Positions 24,701-29,698 of a stretch of DNA of 64,000 nucleotides are shown here, piece after piece (the first letter of the stretch is position 1; each line of letters opens with the position of its first letter). The translations under genes and the position numbers were made by a program. The stretch is from Phaseolus vulgaris. Lineage: Eukaryota; Streptophyta; Magnoliopsida; Fabales; Fabaceae. A model generated the notes under the pieces. It ran no database searches. It had not been told where the DNA came from and saw only the letters and a list, made by a program, of their open reading frames with translations. The DNA is taken from NCBI RefSeq assembly GCF_000499845.2, contig NC_023759.2, forward strand, positions 24,023,067-24,087,066, given 5' to 3'.

Positions 24701-27700
24701 GACACCCTAGGTGGCGCTTTGTTCACAATGTACTACTCGACGAAAATCTTCGAAAACTGCTGGAAATTGGTTATGTGACCTGTAGGCAGGCTCACAAACC
24801 ATTCCAGCGCTGTTCCCTGGAGCGTGCTCACAAACATTTTGCAATACAGAGCATCCGAGCCTCCTGACAGCATCATCTGCGTGTGGAACGTGGTGAGATG
24901 TGCCTCAGGATCCTCCACGCCGGTGAAAGTAGCCTTCACGGGTACCACGCTCGCAGGGATAGGCGTGTCTGTGATCGCCTAAGCAAATGGCATAGGGAAA
25001 ACGCGAGGTGGCGACGACGGTGCGACCTCTTCAGCGACTGGGCGGCCTCTCTGCTCCTGAAGAGCTTGGCGCAACTCCTCAGTAACTTTGCTGAGCTCTT
25101 CATTCCTGGCCTGAGAGGCAACTAGGTCCTCATGCATCTTTGCCTGCTCTACGCGCGAGGCCTCCACGTTTGCCTGTAGTGCACGCATGATCTCCATCAT
25201 CTGCGCCATGGTCATGGCGCCTTTAGCAGCAACTGGCACAACTGGACTTGAACGGTTGCTTCTCATCTTTCTCATGAAAACTCAGCAAACCAAAGTTCGA
25301 CGAACAAAATCTCCTTTAGCAACGATCGATCCAACGAACAACCGGCTAGAAGTCCCCAAACTCCCTAAGGCCTTCGCAAACACAACTACAACAGCACGCC
25401 GATAGATTCGGACGTCGAAACCTTCACAGAAACTTGCAACTTCACCTCAGATCCTCCACTTCTTCAACAAGCCCTCGATTCCCTAACCAGAAACGCAATC
25501 AAACAGAAACACACCGAACGCCCGATTGAACACCGCGCGAACGGCAAGAAACTCCAAGAAAAACTATCGAAAGCTTGAACGAACGGTGGAAAACCTCACA
25601 CTACCGATTAAAACCCAAACGAACGGCAGAAACCTCGATTTCACCGAACAAAACTTGAACGAACGGTGGGAAACTCGAACTCACCGAACAAAAGCGTGAA
25701 TGAACGGCGGAAAATGGTTGCACCAGCACACATCCACACAGAAACTGTAGAAACTCCAAGAACTCACGCTGTGGATAGGGACAGGTTTTACACGGCCCCA
25801 CGGTGGGCGCCTGATGATCCTGCCTGTTGACCAGAACGCAAGAACCTTGCCTCGTCAAAGATAGCTTCCTCTGGATCGGCTTTGCACCGTGTTAGCTTCC
25901 GTCCTTCACCTTGATTCACCTCAAGAACCTGCAAAAGACAGAACGGTGCCGCTGCGGCCGATCGCGCTCCGACGCTCAAGTCAGCGACTGAACCACCAAA
26001 ATACTAAGAGGAAAACTAAGAACTTCAGGAACCGTGCAATATTCTCTCTCAGCGTACTCTAGTTCTCGCAAGCATAAAAGAAGTATTCTAAAACACGCGT
26101 ACCTCAAAAGTTCGTTAGAATCTCTTATATACCTGTGCACTTTCTCTCTCCTGACGGTTACACATCTGGACACGTGGCTCGCATCCAGCTGTACACGTGT
26201 CATCATCTGGAGCATCCTCTGCTTGAGCGTCACTTCTTACTCTTCAGGCTTATTCGACTAAGTTATCCATGCAAGGAGTAACTCGGTGTATAGCTGCCTT
26301 GGAGCGCGATCTCTTCTGTGTGGCGAGTATGGGTGTCATCATACACACCTTCCCTGTGGTCTCGCCGGTCGCCATCATGATCTGCTTCACTTGCTTCATC
26401 GTGCATGCCCGGGTAAGTTGTTCCCTAACTTCAACCTCTGGCCAGTTAGGGAATGACCATCTGACGACTTCATCATCCGCTTTGAAAGCCTTGAACAAGC
26501 TTTCCTAATCTTTCGGCGATGTCCTCCTTTCGGCGATCTCTGATCACTTGGTCGTCTGGGTTCGCATCCGGCGACTACGTCACAAACCTAGTGACCGCCG
26601 GTTTAGGTATGCTAGAGATCGGGGCACGCCAATTTAGCGACTGGCGACTACACGAGCCCCCCGACTTCCTTCCCTTCTGCCGGCCAGGTGTCCCGTTCAA
26701 CATGCCTATATTATAGCTTGCTGCCACGTCATCACTTCCGACTACCTGGGCGGTACAATCCCCATACACACATGACTATGTTTTATGAATTGGTGGGAAC
26801 TATGTGTTTTCAATCAGGTGATCTTGAGAGTGTGTATATGTGTTTGTTTCCATTTTCTTTGACAGGAAAAACAAAGGAGTGGCTTAAATCACATCCTCAA
26901 AATAAAATTATGACCCAGCAGATTGAGCAACTAACCGCACAGATGGCCAAACTACCTCAAAAGTTGCATGCGGTTGACTCATAAAAGTCATAATACCTAT
27001 CATGTGTGATTTTTGTGGAAGTGATCATCCTAATGGTCACTGTTCTTATCAAACAACTCACCTAAAGCCAAGGTAAATTATATGGACAATCAAGGAAGGA
27101 AAGGTGGTTTTTCCAACAATTATTCTCAAGGTTGGAAAAATAATTGAAATCAAAATTTTGGGTGGAAACAAGACTATAGTTGATCCAACAAGCAAGGGCC
27201 TTTCCAATAGTAGCAACAATCTAATTATCCTTCCATACGTGAGGATGAGTAAAGTTGAAGATGCTTTATCAAAGATTGTAAGCTCGCAGGAAAATAACAT
27301 AGCCACAATTAGGAGTATGGAGATCTATATGAGACAGATGGTCAAACAAATTGCACAAATTGCAGAAGGACAAATTGACCAATTCTCAGCCAACACCACA
27401 ACCAACCCTAAGGAGCATTGTAATAAAATCACTACTAAGTGATAAGAGAATAAGAGAGGGACATAGTGAGATGGTGAAGTTTAAGGAAGAAAAAGGAGAA
27501 AATAGAAAAGAGGGAGGAAAATATGAATTTGAAGAGAGGAGAATTTCAAAATAATTATTCCATTCTCTTATGTCTGTTAAAAAAGAAAAGAAAAGATTTT
27601 TTTTCCTGATAAATTGCTTCCAAAAAATTATTTTGCAGGATGGTCGAGAAAAAAACATTCTTTAAAGGAATTAGAAGGAAGATGTGTTGCTTTGAAGAAA

Positions 27701-29634
27701 CGAATGGAGAGCCGAAACCTAGAAGTAGTTCTTTGAAGCTGAAAAACTTGCCAAAGAAATTCAAGGATCCAGGGAGTTTTAATATTCCTGTGTCAATAAA
27801 TGATTTATTTGTTGATAATGCCTTATTGGATTTAGGGTCAATTATAAATTTGACGCCATTAACCATGTTAAGACAGATGGGTGACTTGGAGGTTAAACCC
27901 ACCAAGATATAGTTACAATTGGCTAAAAGAACTGTGAAACATCCTTATGGTGTGGCAGAAGATGTCCTTATGAAGGTAGAAAAATTCATGTTCCCCATGA
28001 ATTTTGTTATCTTAGACATGAAAGAAGACGAGGAGGTCCCTTTGATTCTCGACAGACCTTTTATGAAGACTGCTAAAGTCATAGTGGATGTGGATAAAGG
28101 AGAACTTATAGTAAGGTCTGAGGATGATGAGGTAAGATTTAATCTTTTTGATGATGTAAATAACTGTATTGTAGATAAGGATGGGAGACAAGAGAAAAAT
28201 TCAAAAGATGCTGAACAAATGGAGGGTTGAAAGCTAAAGGAGAAAGTTCCACCTCAGGAAACGCTAAGGACAAAAGAAGATCAAGACAATCAAAGGAAGC
28301 CAATGAAAGAAGAGGAGTATCGACCAAGACAACCTATCATGCTCAACGCGGGTAGGGGGAAAGGAATGAAGACGAAGAAATTGTGGGTCATTAAGAAATT
28401 AAAGCTGGATGGAATAATTGAAGTGGAAGAGCCGTATTCAAGGAAAATGAAAGTGATAAAAAAGCACAGGCCAAGCGGAACAATTATCGCCCTTGATAAA
28501 AACTATCGTCAAGCTATATGACATTAAATAAAGTGCTTACTAGGAGGCAACCTAATCCACTTTTTTTATGTTGTTTTGTTACCTTTGTTGATTTTATTTT
28601 TCAAAATCATGTTTTCTTGCAGGAAGTCTCGCCCAAGCGAGTTAAATCTCACTCAAGCGAGAAAGTTATGAAAAAAGGGGTGCTCTCGGGAGTTATCTCG
28701 CTCAAGCGAGTTTTACGACGAAAATGGTGTTCAACATTTGAACGATTTGATCGACTACTACGATTACAACCTCGTCCACGCCAATTTTATTTTTTTTGTT
28801 CATTTGTTCTCTCTTTTTATTGTTGTTTCCATGACCACGACCTTCGCGTCAATGCCCTTTTCCTCGGTTATGTTGCACGTATATCACCTTGTCTTCCTTG
28901 ACGGTCATCTTTGTTTGTAGGGCTTTTCCGAAAACTAATAATTATTTACCATTTAAATTTCTAAATAATATGACGGTTTTTAGTGTAATGTTAAGAAAAA
29001 TAAGGTTATCTGCGTGTAGAAGAAAACTTGGGTTTTCTATTATAGTTTTGAGATATCTTGGTATTGGGAGAAAGTAGTTTGATTATAAATGTATGTAAGA
29101 GGAAAGAGAAGAGAGGAACCTGGCTGCATCCTCAGCACCGAACTCAATGTCACGACAACCCAAACTGCGAGCGAAAGCGACCATTGTGCGAGCTATTTGA
29201 AGAACCTCTTCTTTAGTCTTTCGAAGCTTGTACTCCATGTGAATGGGGCTGGTGGCGATGAAGGGCAAAAGCCTCGGCCTCTTCGCCTCCTTCACAGCCT
29301 CCCATGCAGTCCTAATGTCCTTCTCATTGCACCTGCACATCGCAACAATCACCGGAACGTACCCATCATCCTCGCACTTCCTCCCAACTTCCTGCGCTAT
29401 CATCTTCACGCCATTGAAGTCCTCCTGTGATGCACAAGGGAATCCAGCCTCGATCACGTCCACGCCCAGCTTCACCAGCTGCCGCGCGATCCGCAGCTTC
29501 TGCTCGGCGGTCATGGCGGCGCCGGGGGCCTGCTCGCCGTCGCGGAGGGTGGTGTCCAAAATGCGGACGTAGGAAGGGTCCGGAATGTGGCCCGGGATAT
29601 ACTCGGGGCGGGAACGAGAGCGAGAGCCGTTCAT
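3643..29634 (-). CDS. 2-isopropylmalate synthase / homocitrate synthase family (N56/FEN1-like), 12 exons
   Basis: Exons in coding order: 29634-29120, 11083-10870, 10784-10704, 10482-10390, 10292-10206, 10061-9961, 9757-9724, 9643-9569, 4693-4610, 4510-4376, 3962-3823, 3730-3643. All junctions are GT-AG, phases match and no internal stop occurs, giving 548 residues. The enzyme class condenses acetyl-CoA with a 2-oxoacid in a divalent-metal TIM barrel. Visible motifs are [10 protein letters not shown] (residues 26-35, with the catalytic Arg-Asp pair), HCHND (229-233, metal-binding His) and NGIGERAGN (257-265), then the linker and a full LeuA-type dimer/regulatory region (about 401-548). The short N-terminus lacks a chloroplast transit peptide, unlike leucine-pathway IPMS. 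With motifs such as [11 protein letters not shown] and RSDREFLY, this favours the cytosolic legume N56/FEN1 clade, which in nodules supplies homocitrate for bacterial nitrogenase. Substrate choice is inferred, and an IPMS paralogue remains possible. A longer start at 29700 is unlikely (see the TATA entry). Confidence 0.88.
3823..3962 (-). CDS. Synthase exon 11 (residues 474-520)
   Basis: Encodes [19 protein letters not shown] and the VHVVIH strand of the LeuA domain. Acceptor ATGCAG|GAAGCT and donor TTTAG|GTATTG; it ends two bases into Ser520. Confidence 0.87.
4376..4510 (-). CDS. Synthase exon 10 (residues 429-473)
   Basis: Encodes [16 protein letters not shown] and [19 protein letters not shown], a signature of the LeuA dimer/allosteric domain. 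Acceptor ACGTAG|GTGACT and donor GTGAAG|GTAATA; 135 bp. Confidence 0.9.
4610..4693 (-). CDS. Synthase exon 9 (residues 401-428)
   Basis: Encodes [15 protein letters not shown] through IWKLCGLE, the entry to the LeuA-type C-terminal domain. Acceptor CTTAG|AGAGTT and donor TTGGAG|GTAAAT. Confidence 0.87.
4808..4829. repeat. (TA)n microsatellite
   Basis: About eleven TA dinucleotides in the 5' part of intron 8, beside the dispersed repeat. Confidence 0.9.
4848..5279. repeat. Dispersed repeat with direct and inverted AAGTGGACTTTAAGCC blocks
   Basis: Two direct copies of a block with AAGTGGACTTTAAGCC, a CATGGGGTGAGGTTTGC core and CACTTATATA lie at about 4851-4937 and 5098-5183. A reverse-complement copy (GGCTTAAAGTCCACTT) lies at 5206-5276. 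Between the direct copies is a segment with GGTCCGATA and GGCACGATAGGCCCAAC. I associate this repeat with legume genomes, often near LTR elements or MITEs. The inverted pair 5098-5183/5206-5276 could form a hairpin. It directly abuts the copia sequence at 5280. Confidence 0.6.
5280..6257 (+). mobile_element. Ty1/copia unit 1, internally deleted (gag start joined to RNase H)
   Basis: The segment starts with the same sequence as the leader/gag of copia unit 2 (7790 onward). After about 300 bp it jumps directly to the C-terminal RT/RNase H part of pol and runs to the LTR at 6258. Protease, integrase and the RT core are missing. It lies in intron 8, antisense to the host gene. Confidence 0.8.
5287..6084 (+). 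pseudogene. Chimeric gag-RNase H frame of copia unit 1
   Basis: A 265-residue open frame begins in gag ([11 protein letters not shown]..., [10 protein letters not shown]) and passes without a stop at about residue 95 into copia RNase H ([22 protein letters not shown] with the first catalytic Asp, and SSCEGEYR, where the family usually has SSAEAEY). The fusion arose by internal deletion. A small indel near 6015-6025 moves the rest of RNase H (the [14 protein letters not shown] region) into frame 6057-6302, so the catalytic domain is split. Not expected to be active. Confidence 0.75.
6057..6302 (+). pseudogene. C-terminal end of copia RNase H, frameshifted
   Basis: Contains [30 protein letters not shown] and a terminal [12 protein letters not shown], the usual copia pol ending just before the polypurine tract and LTR. 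It continues the frame 5287-6084 after the indel near 6020. Confidence 0.75.
6258..7766 (+). mobile_element. Copia LTR shared by units 1 and 2, interrupted by a solo LTR
   Basis: It starts just after the pol end (purine-rich GGCGAGG, then TATTAAAGG, apparently a mutated TGTTAAAGG) and ends in TTCA six bases before the initiator-Met-type PBS. Once the LTR-1 insertion and its duplication are removed, about 370 bp remain. The interior matches the inverted LTR fragment at 9283-9533 and includes a duplicated block with CAGTTGTTTCTCTTTATAGA. A single LTR between two internal regions is expected after unequal exchange between LTRs of adjacent copies. Confidence 0.75.
6431..7564 (+). mobile_element. 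Solo LTR, LTR-1 family, with TSD TGTGT
   Basis: A 1134-bp LTR with TGATCCGG at the start and CAGGATCA at the end. The perfect 5-bp duplication TGTGT lies at 6426-6430 and 7565-7569. The inverted copia LTR copy at 9283-9533 lacks the insertion and shows the empty site with one TGTGT. No internal region is present, so the element was lost by LTR-LTR recombination. The 3' part contains the ACTTGAGCGTCGGAG module (7403) that recurs in other LTR families here. Confidence 0.93.
7772..7783 (+). other. Copia primer binding site (initiator tRNA-Met type)
   Basis: TGGTATCAGAGC, the classic plant copia PBS complementary to the 3' end of initiator tRNA-Met, lies six bases after the LTR end. Confidence 0.85.
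7784..9282 (+). pseudogene. Copia unit 2: gag, protease and partial integrase
   Basis: Order of domains: a gag start at 7826, a CCHC knuckle ([14 protein letters not shown], about 8065-8107), an aspartic protease with the DSGATDH motif (about 8400), the GAG-pre-integrase region (WHF, about 8815), and the integrase core start (HVDVWGPYS with the first Asp; SDNGTEF with the second near 9185; TPQQNS near 9262). Breaks include a stop at 8041, an Arg-to-TGA change near 8827, frameshifts near 8832 and 9155, and truncation at about 9282, where inverted LTR sequence begins. No RT is present. Confidence 0.85.
9283..9533 (-). mobile_element. Inverted copia LTR fragment
   Basis: Reverse complement of the copia pol-LTR junction (end of pol, then LTR) up to the CAGACCATTTG region. 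It is joined head-on to the truncated integrase of unit 2. It lacks the LTR-1 insertion seen at 6431 and so serves as an empty-site reference. It implies an inversion or inverted insertion after the tandem copies formed. Confidence 0.8.
9569..9643 (-). CDS. Synthase exon 8 (residues 376-400)
   Basis: Encodes [18 protein letters not shown] and MAEKKK. Acceptor TTTCAG|CTTGG and donor AAAAAG|GTTAAT. The following intron is 4.9 kb because copia DNA sits in it. Confidence 0.88.
9724..9757 (-). CDS. Synthase exon 7 (34-bp microexon, residues 364-375)
   Basis: Encodes [12 protein letters not shown]. At 34 bp it is easy to miss, but it is required to join the frames of exons 6 and 8. Acceptor TATTAG|TGGACG and donor AAAGAG|GTATGC. 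Confidence 0.88.
9961..10061 (-). CDS. Synthase exon 6 (residues 331-364)
   Basis: Encodes [19 protein letters not shown] through VLGKL, the inter-domain linker. Acceptor TTGTAG|GATGG and donor CTAAG|GTATG; it ends two bases into Ser364. Confidence 0.88.
10206..10292 (-). CDS. Synthase exon 5 (residues 302-330)
   Basis: Encodes [17 protein letters not shown] and HESGIHQ, the family's second conserved His-rich loop. Acceptor CAACAG|GTTGAA and donor CATCAG|GTTAGT; 87 bp, phase 0. Confidence 0.88.
10390..10482 (-). CDS. Synthase exon 4 (residues 271-301)
   Basis: Encodes [12 protein letters not shown] and [12 protein letters not shown]. Acceptor TTAAAG|GTTGTG and donor AAGATG|GTTTTA; 93 bp, phase 0. 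Confidence 0.88.
10704..10784 (-). CDS. Synthase exon 3 (residues 244-270)
   Basis: Encodes [18 protein letters not shown] and RAGNAALEE, the highly conserved GIGERAGN loop of the family. Acceptor TTTCAG|GCTAC and donor GAAGAG|GTTAGT; 81 bp, phase 0 on both sides. Confidence 0.9.
10870..11083 (-). CDS. Synthase exon 2 (residues 172-243)
   Basis: Runs from [12 protein letters not shown] to ATANTIE and carries the HCHND metal-binding motif. The acceptor is GAGTAG|ATCGG and the donor GAG|GTATTT. The preceding intron is about 18 kb and filled with transposons. Conservation of the junction residues (EDAAR-SDREF) shows that exons 1 and 2 belong to one gene. Confidence 0.9.
11084..11424. other. 3' part of synthase intron 1, no feature recognised
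   Basis: AT-moderate sequence immediately before exon 2, probably original intron. The plus-strand frame 10825-11340 overlaps exon 2 antisense and has no protein character. Confidence 0.4.
11425..11650 (-). pseudogene. NETWORKED1 (NET1)-like coiled-coil gene fragment
   Basis: The minus strand encodes a coiled-coil segment with [30 protein letters not shown] and, after an in-frame TAA at 11491-11489, SRVNQVKEF and LLVAQKEKV. The heptad pattern and these phrases resemble the long coiled coil of plant NET1/KIP1-like actin-binding proteins. It is about 75 codons with no introns, start or neighbouring NET1 exons, so it is an inactive captured fragment within synthase intron 1. Attribution is from memory of the family. 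Confidence 0.6.
11651..12115. other. Unassigned intron DNA
   Basis: Contains a T-rich tract (11830) followed by GGGACACTTCAAGGGTGTCC, a short imperfect palindrome, and a stretch that looks like the end of some mobile element. I cannot name the family. It ends at the TGATCCGG LTR start at 12116. Confidence 0.3.
12116..12445 (+). mobile_element. 5' LTR of the Athila-like element, opening with LTR-1-like sequence
   Basis: The first about 60 bp (TGATCCGGTCGGTCATCGG onward) match the start of the LTR-1 family. The remainder (GATCGGTCGTC repeats, ATTCACTTTTCC, ending in GTGCACGTGCCA) is different and leads to an Athila-type PBS. Either the families share a 5' end or the LTR is a recombinant. A G-run of about 12 sits near 12230-12241. 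The 3' boundary is uncertain by about 18 bp. No 3' partner LTR is recognisable near 28700-29100. Confidence 0.5.
12465..12482 (+). other. Athila-type primer binding site
   Basis: TGGCGTCGTTGTTGGGGA resembles the tRNA-Asp-type PBS used by plant Athila/Tat gypsy elements (canonical TGGCGCCGTTG...), with a few transitions. Confidence 0.7.
12483..12739 (+). other. AT-rich leader of the Athila-like element
   Basis: Very T-rich on the plus strand, with TTTATTTATTTATTTA runs and no coding frame of interest. It fits the 5' leader between PBS and gag. Confidence 0.5.
12740..12911 (+). pseudogene. Athila-like gag, 5' part (split by Tat-A)
   Basis: A frame with [19 protein letters not shown] and NQFTVMDH, the N-terminal Athila gag pattern, contains a stop just before DP. 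The frame resumes after Tat-A at 26763 ([13 protein letters not shown], then LFPFSLTG and EWLKSHP), so the two halves were one gene before insertion at ATCCC. Confidence 0.7.
12917..13850 (-). repeat. Tat-A 3' LTR
   Basis: 934 bp. Contains a TATATAA promoter box (13218-13224, minus strand) and the ACTTGAGCGTC module near 13072. It is preceded in element sense by a purine tract (AAGACTGGGGGGCTTG, 13851-13866) that would act as polypurine tract. Confidence 0.92.
14449..16897 (+). pseudogene. Tat-A antisense spliced gene (PF04195-like, coiled coil)
   Basis: It runs opposite to Tat-A gag-pol. Exon 1 is 14449-15391, intron 15392-15553 (GTAAAC...TGCAG) and exon 2 15554-16897; the junction reads EAHI-D-NMLGK, as in the other copies. 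A probable 5'-UTR intron lies upstream (donor near 14201, acceptor at 14440, 8 bases before the ATG). Exon 1 resembles the plant domain called putative gypsy type transposon (PF04195): [24 protein letters not shown] and [14 protein letters not shown]. Exon 2 is Pro/Ser-rich with acidic and KRKRV-type basic clusters and a C-terminal coiled coil. Breaks are TAA at 14980 (from CAA), TGA at 15601 (from CGA), a deletion of part of the coiled coil with frameshift near 16565, and TAA at 16715. This copy is inactive. Function is unknown. Confidence 0.75.
17552..18200 (-). repeat. Tat-A 3'-region tandem repeats (~37 bp)
   Basis: Degenerate repeats on the theme CTCGCTCGACGGCGAGAAGG with AGGACTTTATC spacers, between the INT end (18544) and the antisense gene. 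The same array occupies the equivalent place in Tat-B and Tat-C. Each unit carries a small palindrome (CTCGC...GCGAG). Confidence 0.8.
18544..19242 (-). CDS. Tat-A integrase C-terminal part
   Basis: Starts at [15 protein letters not shown] and includes the second Asp (SDNGTQF) and Glu ([10 protein letters not shown]) of the DDE triad, then the [17 protein letters not shown]-terminal (chromodomain-less) tail. A 2-bp deletion near 19242 separates it from the upstream frame, so the integrase is broken. Confidence 0.85.
   Translation of the reverse strand: MWKNIVCRFGVPKRLVSDNGTQFASHLLKKLCEEVGIQQVFTSVEHPQTNGQVESANRVLLRGLKRRLEKAKGSWAEEVPRIVWAYHTTEQSGTHETPFSLVYGCDAMIPVEIQESSPRFQNFVAEDSNEERRLNLDLLNEVREEARVKAEAVKRRIERRYNSKVMPRQFKEGDLVMRKAHQYEMENKLSPKWTGPLRITEALGNGAYRLETLEGGAIPRTWNATHLKLYYS
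19205..20185 (-). CDS. Tat-A second RNase H end and integrase N-terminal part
   Basis: The frame contains the end of the archaeal-type RNase H (KSDSLLV and [12 protein letters not shown], with two of its acidic residues), the linker, the HHCC zinc finger of integrase (HEGICGSH ... CCKQCQQH) and the first catalytic Asp (WGIDILGPF). It is separated from the RT frame by a 1-bp deletion near 20180. Confidence 0.87.
   Translation of the reverse strand: MLMAKSDSLLVMGQVTGEFQAKNPQMAAYLEYVQELKSSFVSFEVVHVPREQNARADLLAKLASSGKGGRQRTVIQETLKTPRAFVADHLVHQISMSTEKAARSHRSLTQETLRSSRIRACWGERVNMTQVCATHEPDTWITQYQRCLADGLLPLDPTEARKIKKNSSKFTMIDGELYRFGFTHPLLECVHGEKCTRIMAELHEGICGSHVGGRALAARTLRAGYYWPTMREDCKKYAQCCKQCQQHADWHKAPPEELKSIYSPWPFHTWGIDILGPFPLAIRQMKYLVVAIEYFTNWIEAEPVAQITAHKIESFVEEHRVPVWCA
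20179..22413 (-). CDS. Tat-A reverse transcriptase, RNase H and start of second RNase H
   Basis: 744 residues open. Landmarks in order: the PR tail ([18 protein letters not shown]), RT ([31 protein letters not shown], and YVDDMVV with two catalytic Asp), RNase H ([20 protein letters not shown]), and then the extra RNase H with [15 protein letters not shown] and NNQAEYEAL. The second domain is typical of the Tat clade (aRNH). The upstream part of the polyprotein is in the same frame but interrupted by nonsense codons. Confidence 0.92.
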   Translation of the reverse strand: MPLDQLRPYGGCLYGFASDQVEVRGYIELRTTFTDEADSRTEKIKYLVVNAPSAYNILLGRPTLNRIGAVPSTRHMKVKLLSMEGVVITIKSDQKEAKKCYENSLKNKRSVSYITTTPPPGVKPKPTEWRVVDAAMEVAAGGDVTMLDAEAEGENADREEEVRNRPEEARELGIARAVIAREARPKPVEEWLESEIGGKVFKLGRSLEAELQDQIAKVIERHLDAFAWCASDMSGIDPDFLCHHLAMDNQVRPVRQRRRKFNEERRQAIRDETQKLLAAGHIREVQYPEWLANVVLEKKSNGKWRMCVDFTDLNKACPKDSYPLPSIDALVDSAAGCKLLSFLDAFSGYNQIKMHPMDEEKTAFMTERSCYCYKVMPFGLKNAGATYQRLMDRVLAPMLGRNVQAYVDDMVVTSPEKSKHVADLEELFTTIAKFRLKLNLEKCIFGVEAGKFLGFLLTERGIEANPDKCAAILAMRSPTTVKEVQQLTGRMAALSRFVSASGEKGHPYFQCLRRNNKFAWTKECEEAFVKLKEYLASPPVLCKPLVGTPLRLYFAVTERAVSAVLTQDQDQAQKPIYFVSKVLQGPKVRYQALEKAALVVVFSARTLRHYFHSFTILVMTDLPIHKVLKKPDVAGRMVKWAVELSEFDIKYEPRGPIKGQIFADFVVELSSEAARVEGDDFRWVLLMDESSNQQGSGAGVIMEGPNGVLIEQSLRFAFKASNNQAEYEALIVGILLAKEMGLGC
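22414..25275 (-). pseudogene. Tat-A gag and protease, six CAG-to-TAG stops plus a solo LTR
   Basis: ATG at 25275 ([12 protein letters not shown]). The capsid region has [13 protein letters not shown] and [10 protein letters not shown], the knuckle-like [14 protein letters not shown] is near 22850, and the protease motif [13 protein letters not shown] is near 22440. Comparison with Tat-B and Tat-C shows six Gln CAG codons turned to TAG (first bases 24981, 24735, 23109, 22818, 22716, 22422) and one Trp TGG to TGA (22437). The solo LTR with its duplication (1296 bp) interrupts gag at 23402-24697; removing it keeps the frame. Confidence 0.88.
23402..24692 (+). mobile_element. Solo LTR, LTR-1 family, nested in Tat-A gag, TSD GGTCG
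   Basis: 1291 bp, beginning TGATCTGATCGG and ending CAGGATCA, flanked by GGTCG at 23397-23401 and 24693-24697. The uninterrupted gag in Tat-B and Tat-C shows the empty site. Relative to the copy at 6431 it has an extra internal duplication (GTGATCGGTGGTCAGTAACC blocks at 23517 and 23597). It is the third nesting level: host intron, Athila, Tat-A, solo LTR. Confidence 0.95.
25815..26757 (-). repeat. Tat-A 5' LTR
   Basis: 943 bp, nearly identical to 12917-13850. It has the TATATAA box at 26125-26131 (minus). It is followed in element sense by a Tat-type PBS containing GGCGCCCACCGTGGGG (about 25797-25812). Confidence 0.93.
26758..27440 (+). pseudogene. Athila-like gag, 3' part
   Basis: Continues the gag split at 12916: [26 protein letters not shown], then a knuckle [13 protein letters not shown] near 27003-27041 and a Gln-rich tail ([16 protein letters not shown]). 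Several stops and frameshifts occur (26983, 27076 and the frame changes around 27100-27240). Confidence 0.7.
27640..28230 (+). pseudogene. Athila-like aspartic protease region
   Basis: [17 protein letters not shown], then [13 protein letters not shown] (Asp-Leu-Gly active-site form typical of Athila), [13 protein letters not shown], a TAG at 27910, and [18 protein letters not shown] with [10 protein letters not shown]. No RT, RNase H or integrase follows, so the element was internally deleted or non-autonomous. Confidence 0.75.
28231..28760 (+). mobile_element. 3' region of the Athila-like element
   Basis: A lysine-rich frame (28303-28521) ends near AAAGTGCTTACTAGGAGGCA, a sequence I associate with the post-coding region of legume Athila-like elements. 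Then come palindromic TCGCCCAAGCGAG and TCGCTCAAGCGAG motifs at about 28629-28712. No 3' LTR is recognised and the boundary is approximate. Confidence 0.5.
28761..29119. other. 5' part of synthase intron 1
   Basis: No coding or repeat feature that I can name. It abuts the exon 1 donor at 29119. Confidence 0.35.
29120..29634 (-). CDS. Synthase exon 1 (residues 1-172)
   Basis: Encodes the N-terminal half of the barrel, including [27 protein letters not shown] and [16 protein letters not shown]. The donor is CCAG|GTTCCT at 29119, leaving two bases (AG) that pair with the A opening exon 2 to make Arg172. The frame stays open to 29700, but I prefer Met at 29634 as the start. Confidence 0.9.
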
Positions 29635-29698
29635 TGATGCAATTTGATTCAGAGGAAAGGAGCTTTGGAGTGAGGAAGAAGAAAATGTTTGTATTCTC

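Larger units (their letters stand above)
12917..26757 (-). mobile_element. Tat-A: complete Ty3/gypsy Tat-clade retrotransposon, TSD ATCCC
   Basis: A 13.8-kb element on the minus strand with LTRs at 25815-26757 (5') and 12917-13850 (3'), each running TGTACCGCCC...GGATCA in the element's sense. The 5-bp duplication ATCCC flanks it at 12912-12916 and 26758-26762. In the first ~290 aligned LTR bases I count about eight substitutions, mostly transitions, plus a 9-bp indel, so it is not brand-new. Internal order: PBS, gag, PR, RT, RNase H, second RNase H, INT, a tandem-repeat 3' region and an antisense spliced gene. It carries a nested solo LTR (23402-24692). It sits inside an Athila gag within synthase intron 1, with its gag-pol in the same direction as the host gene. 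Confidence 0.95.
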
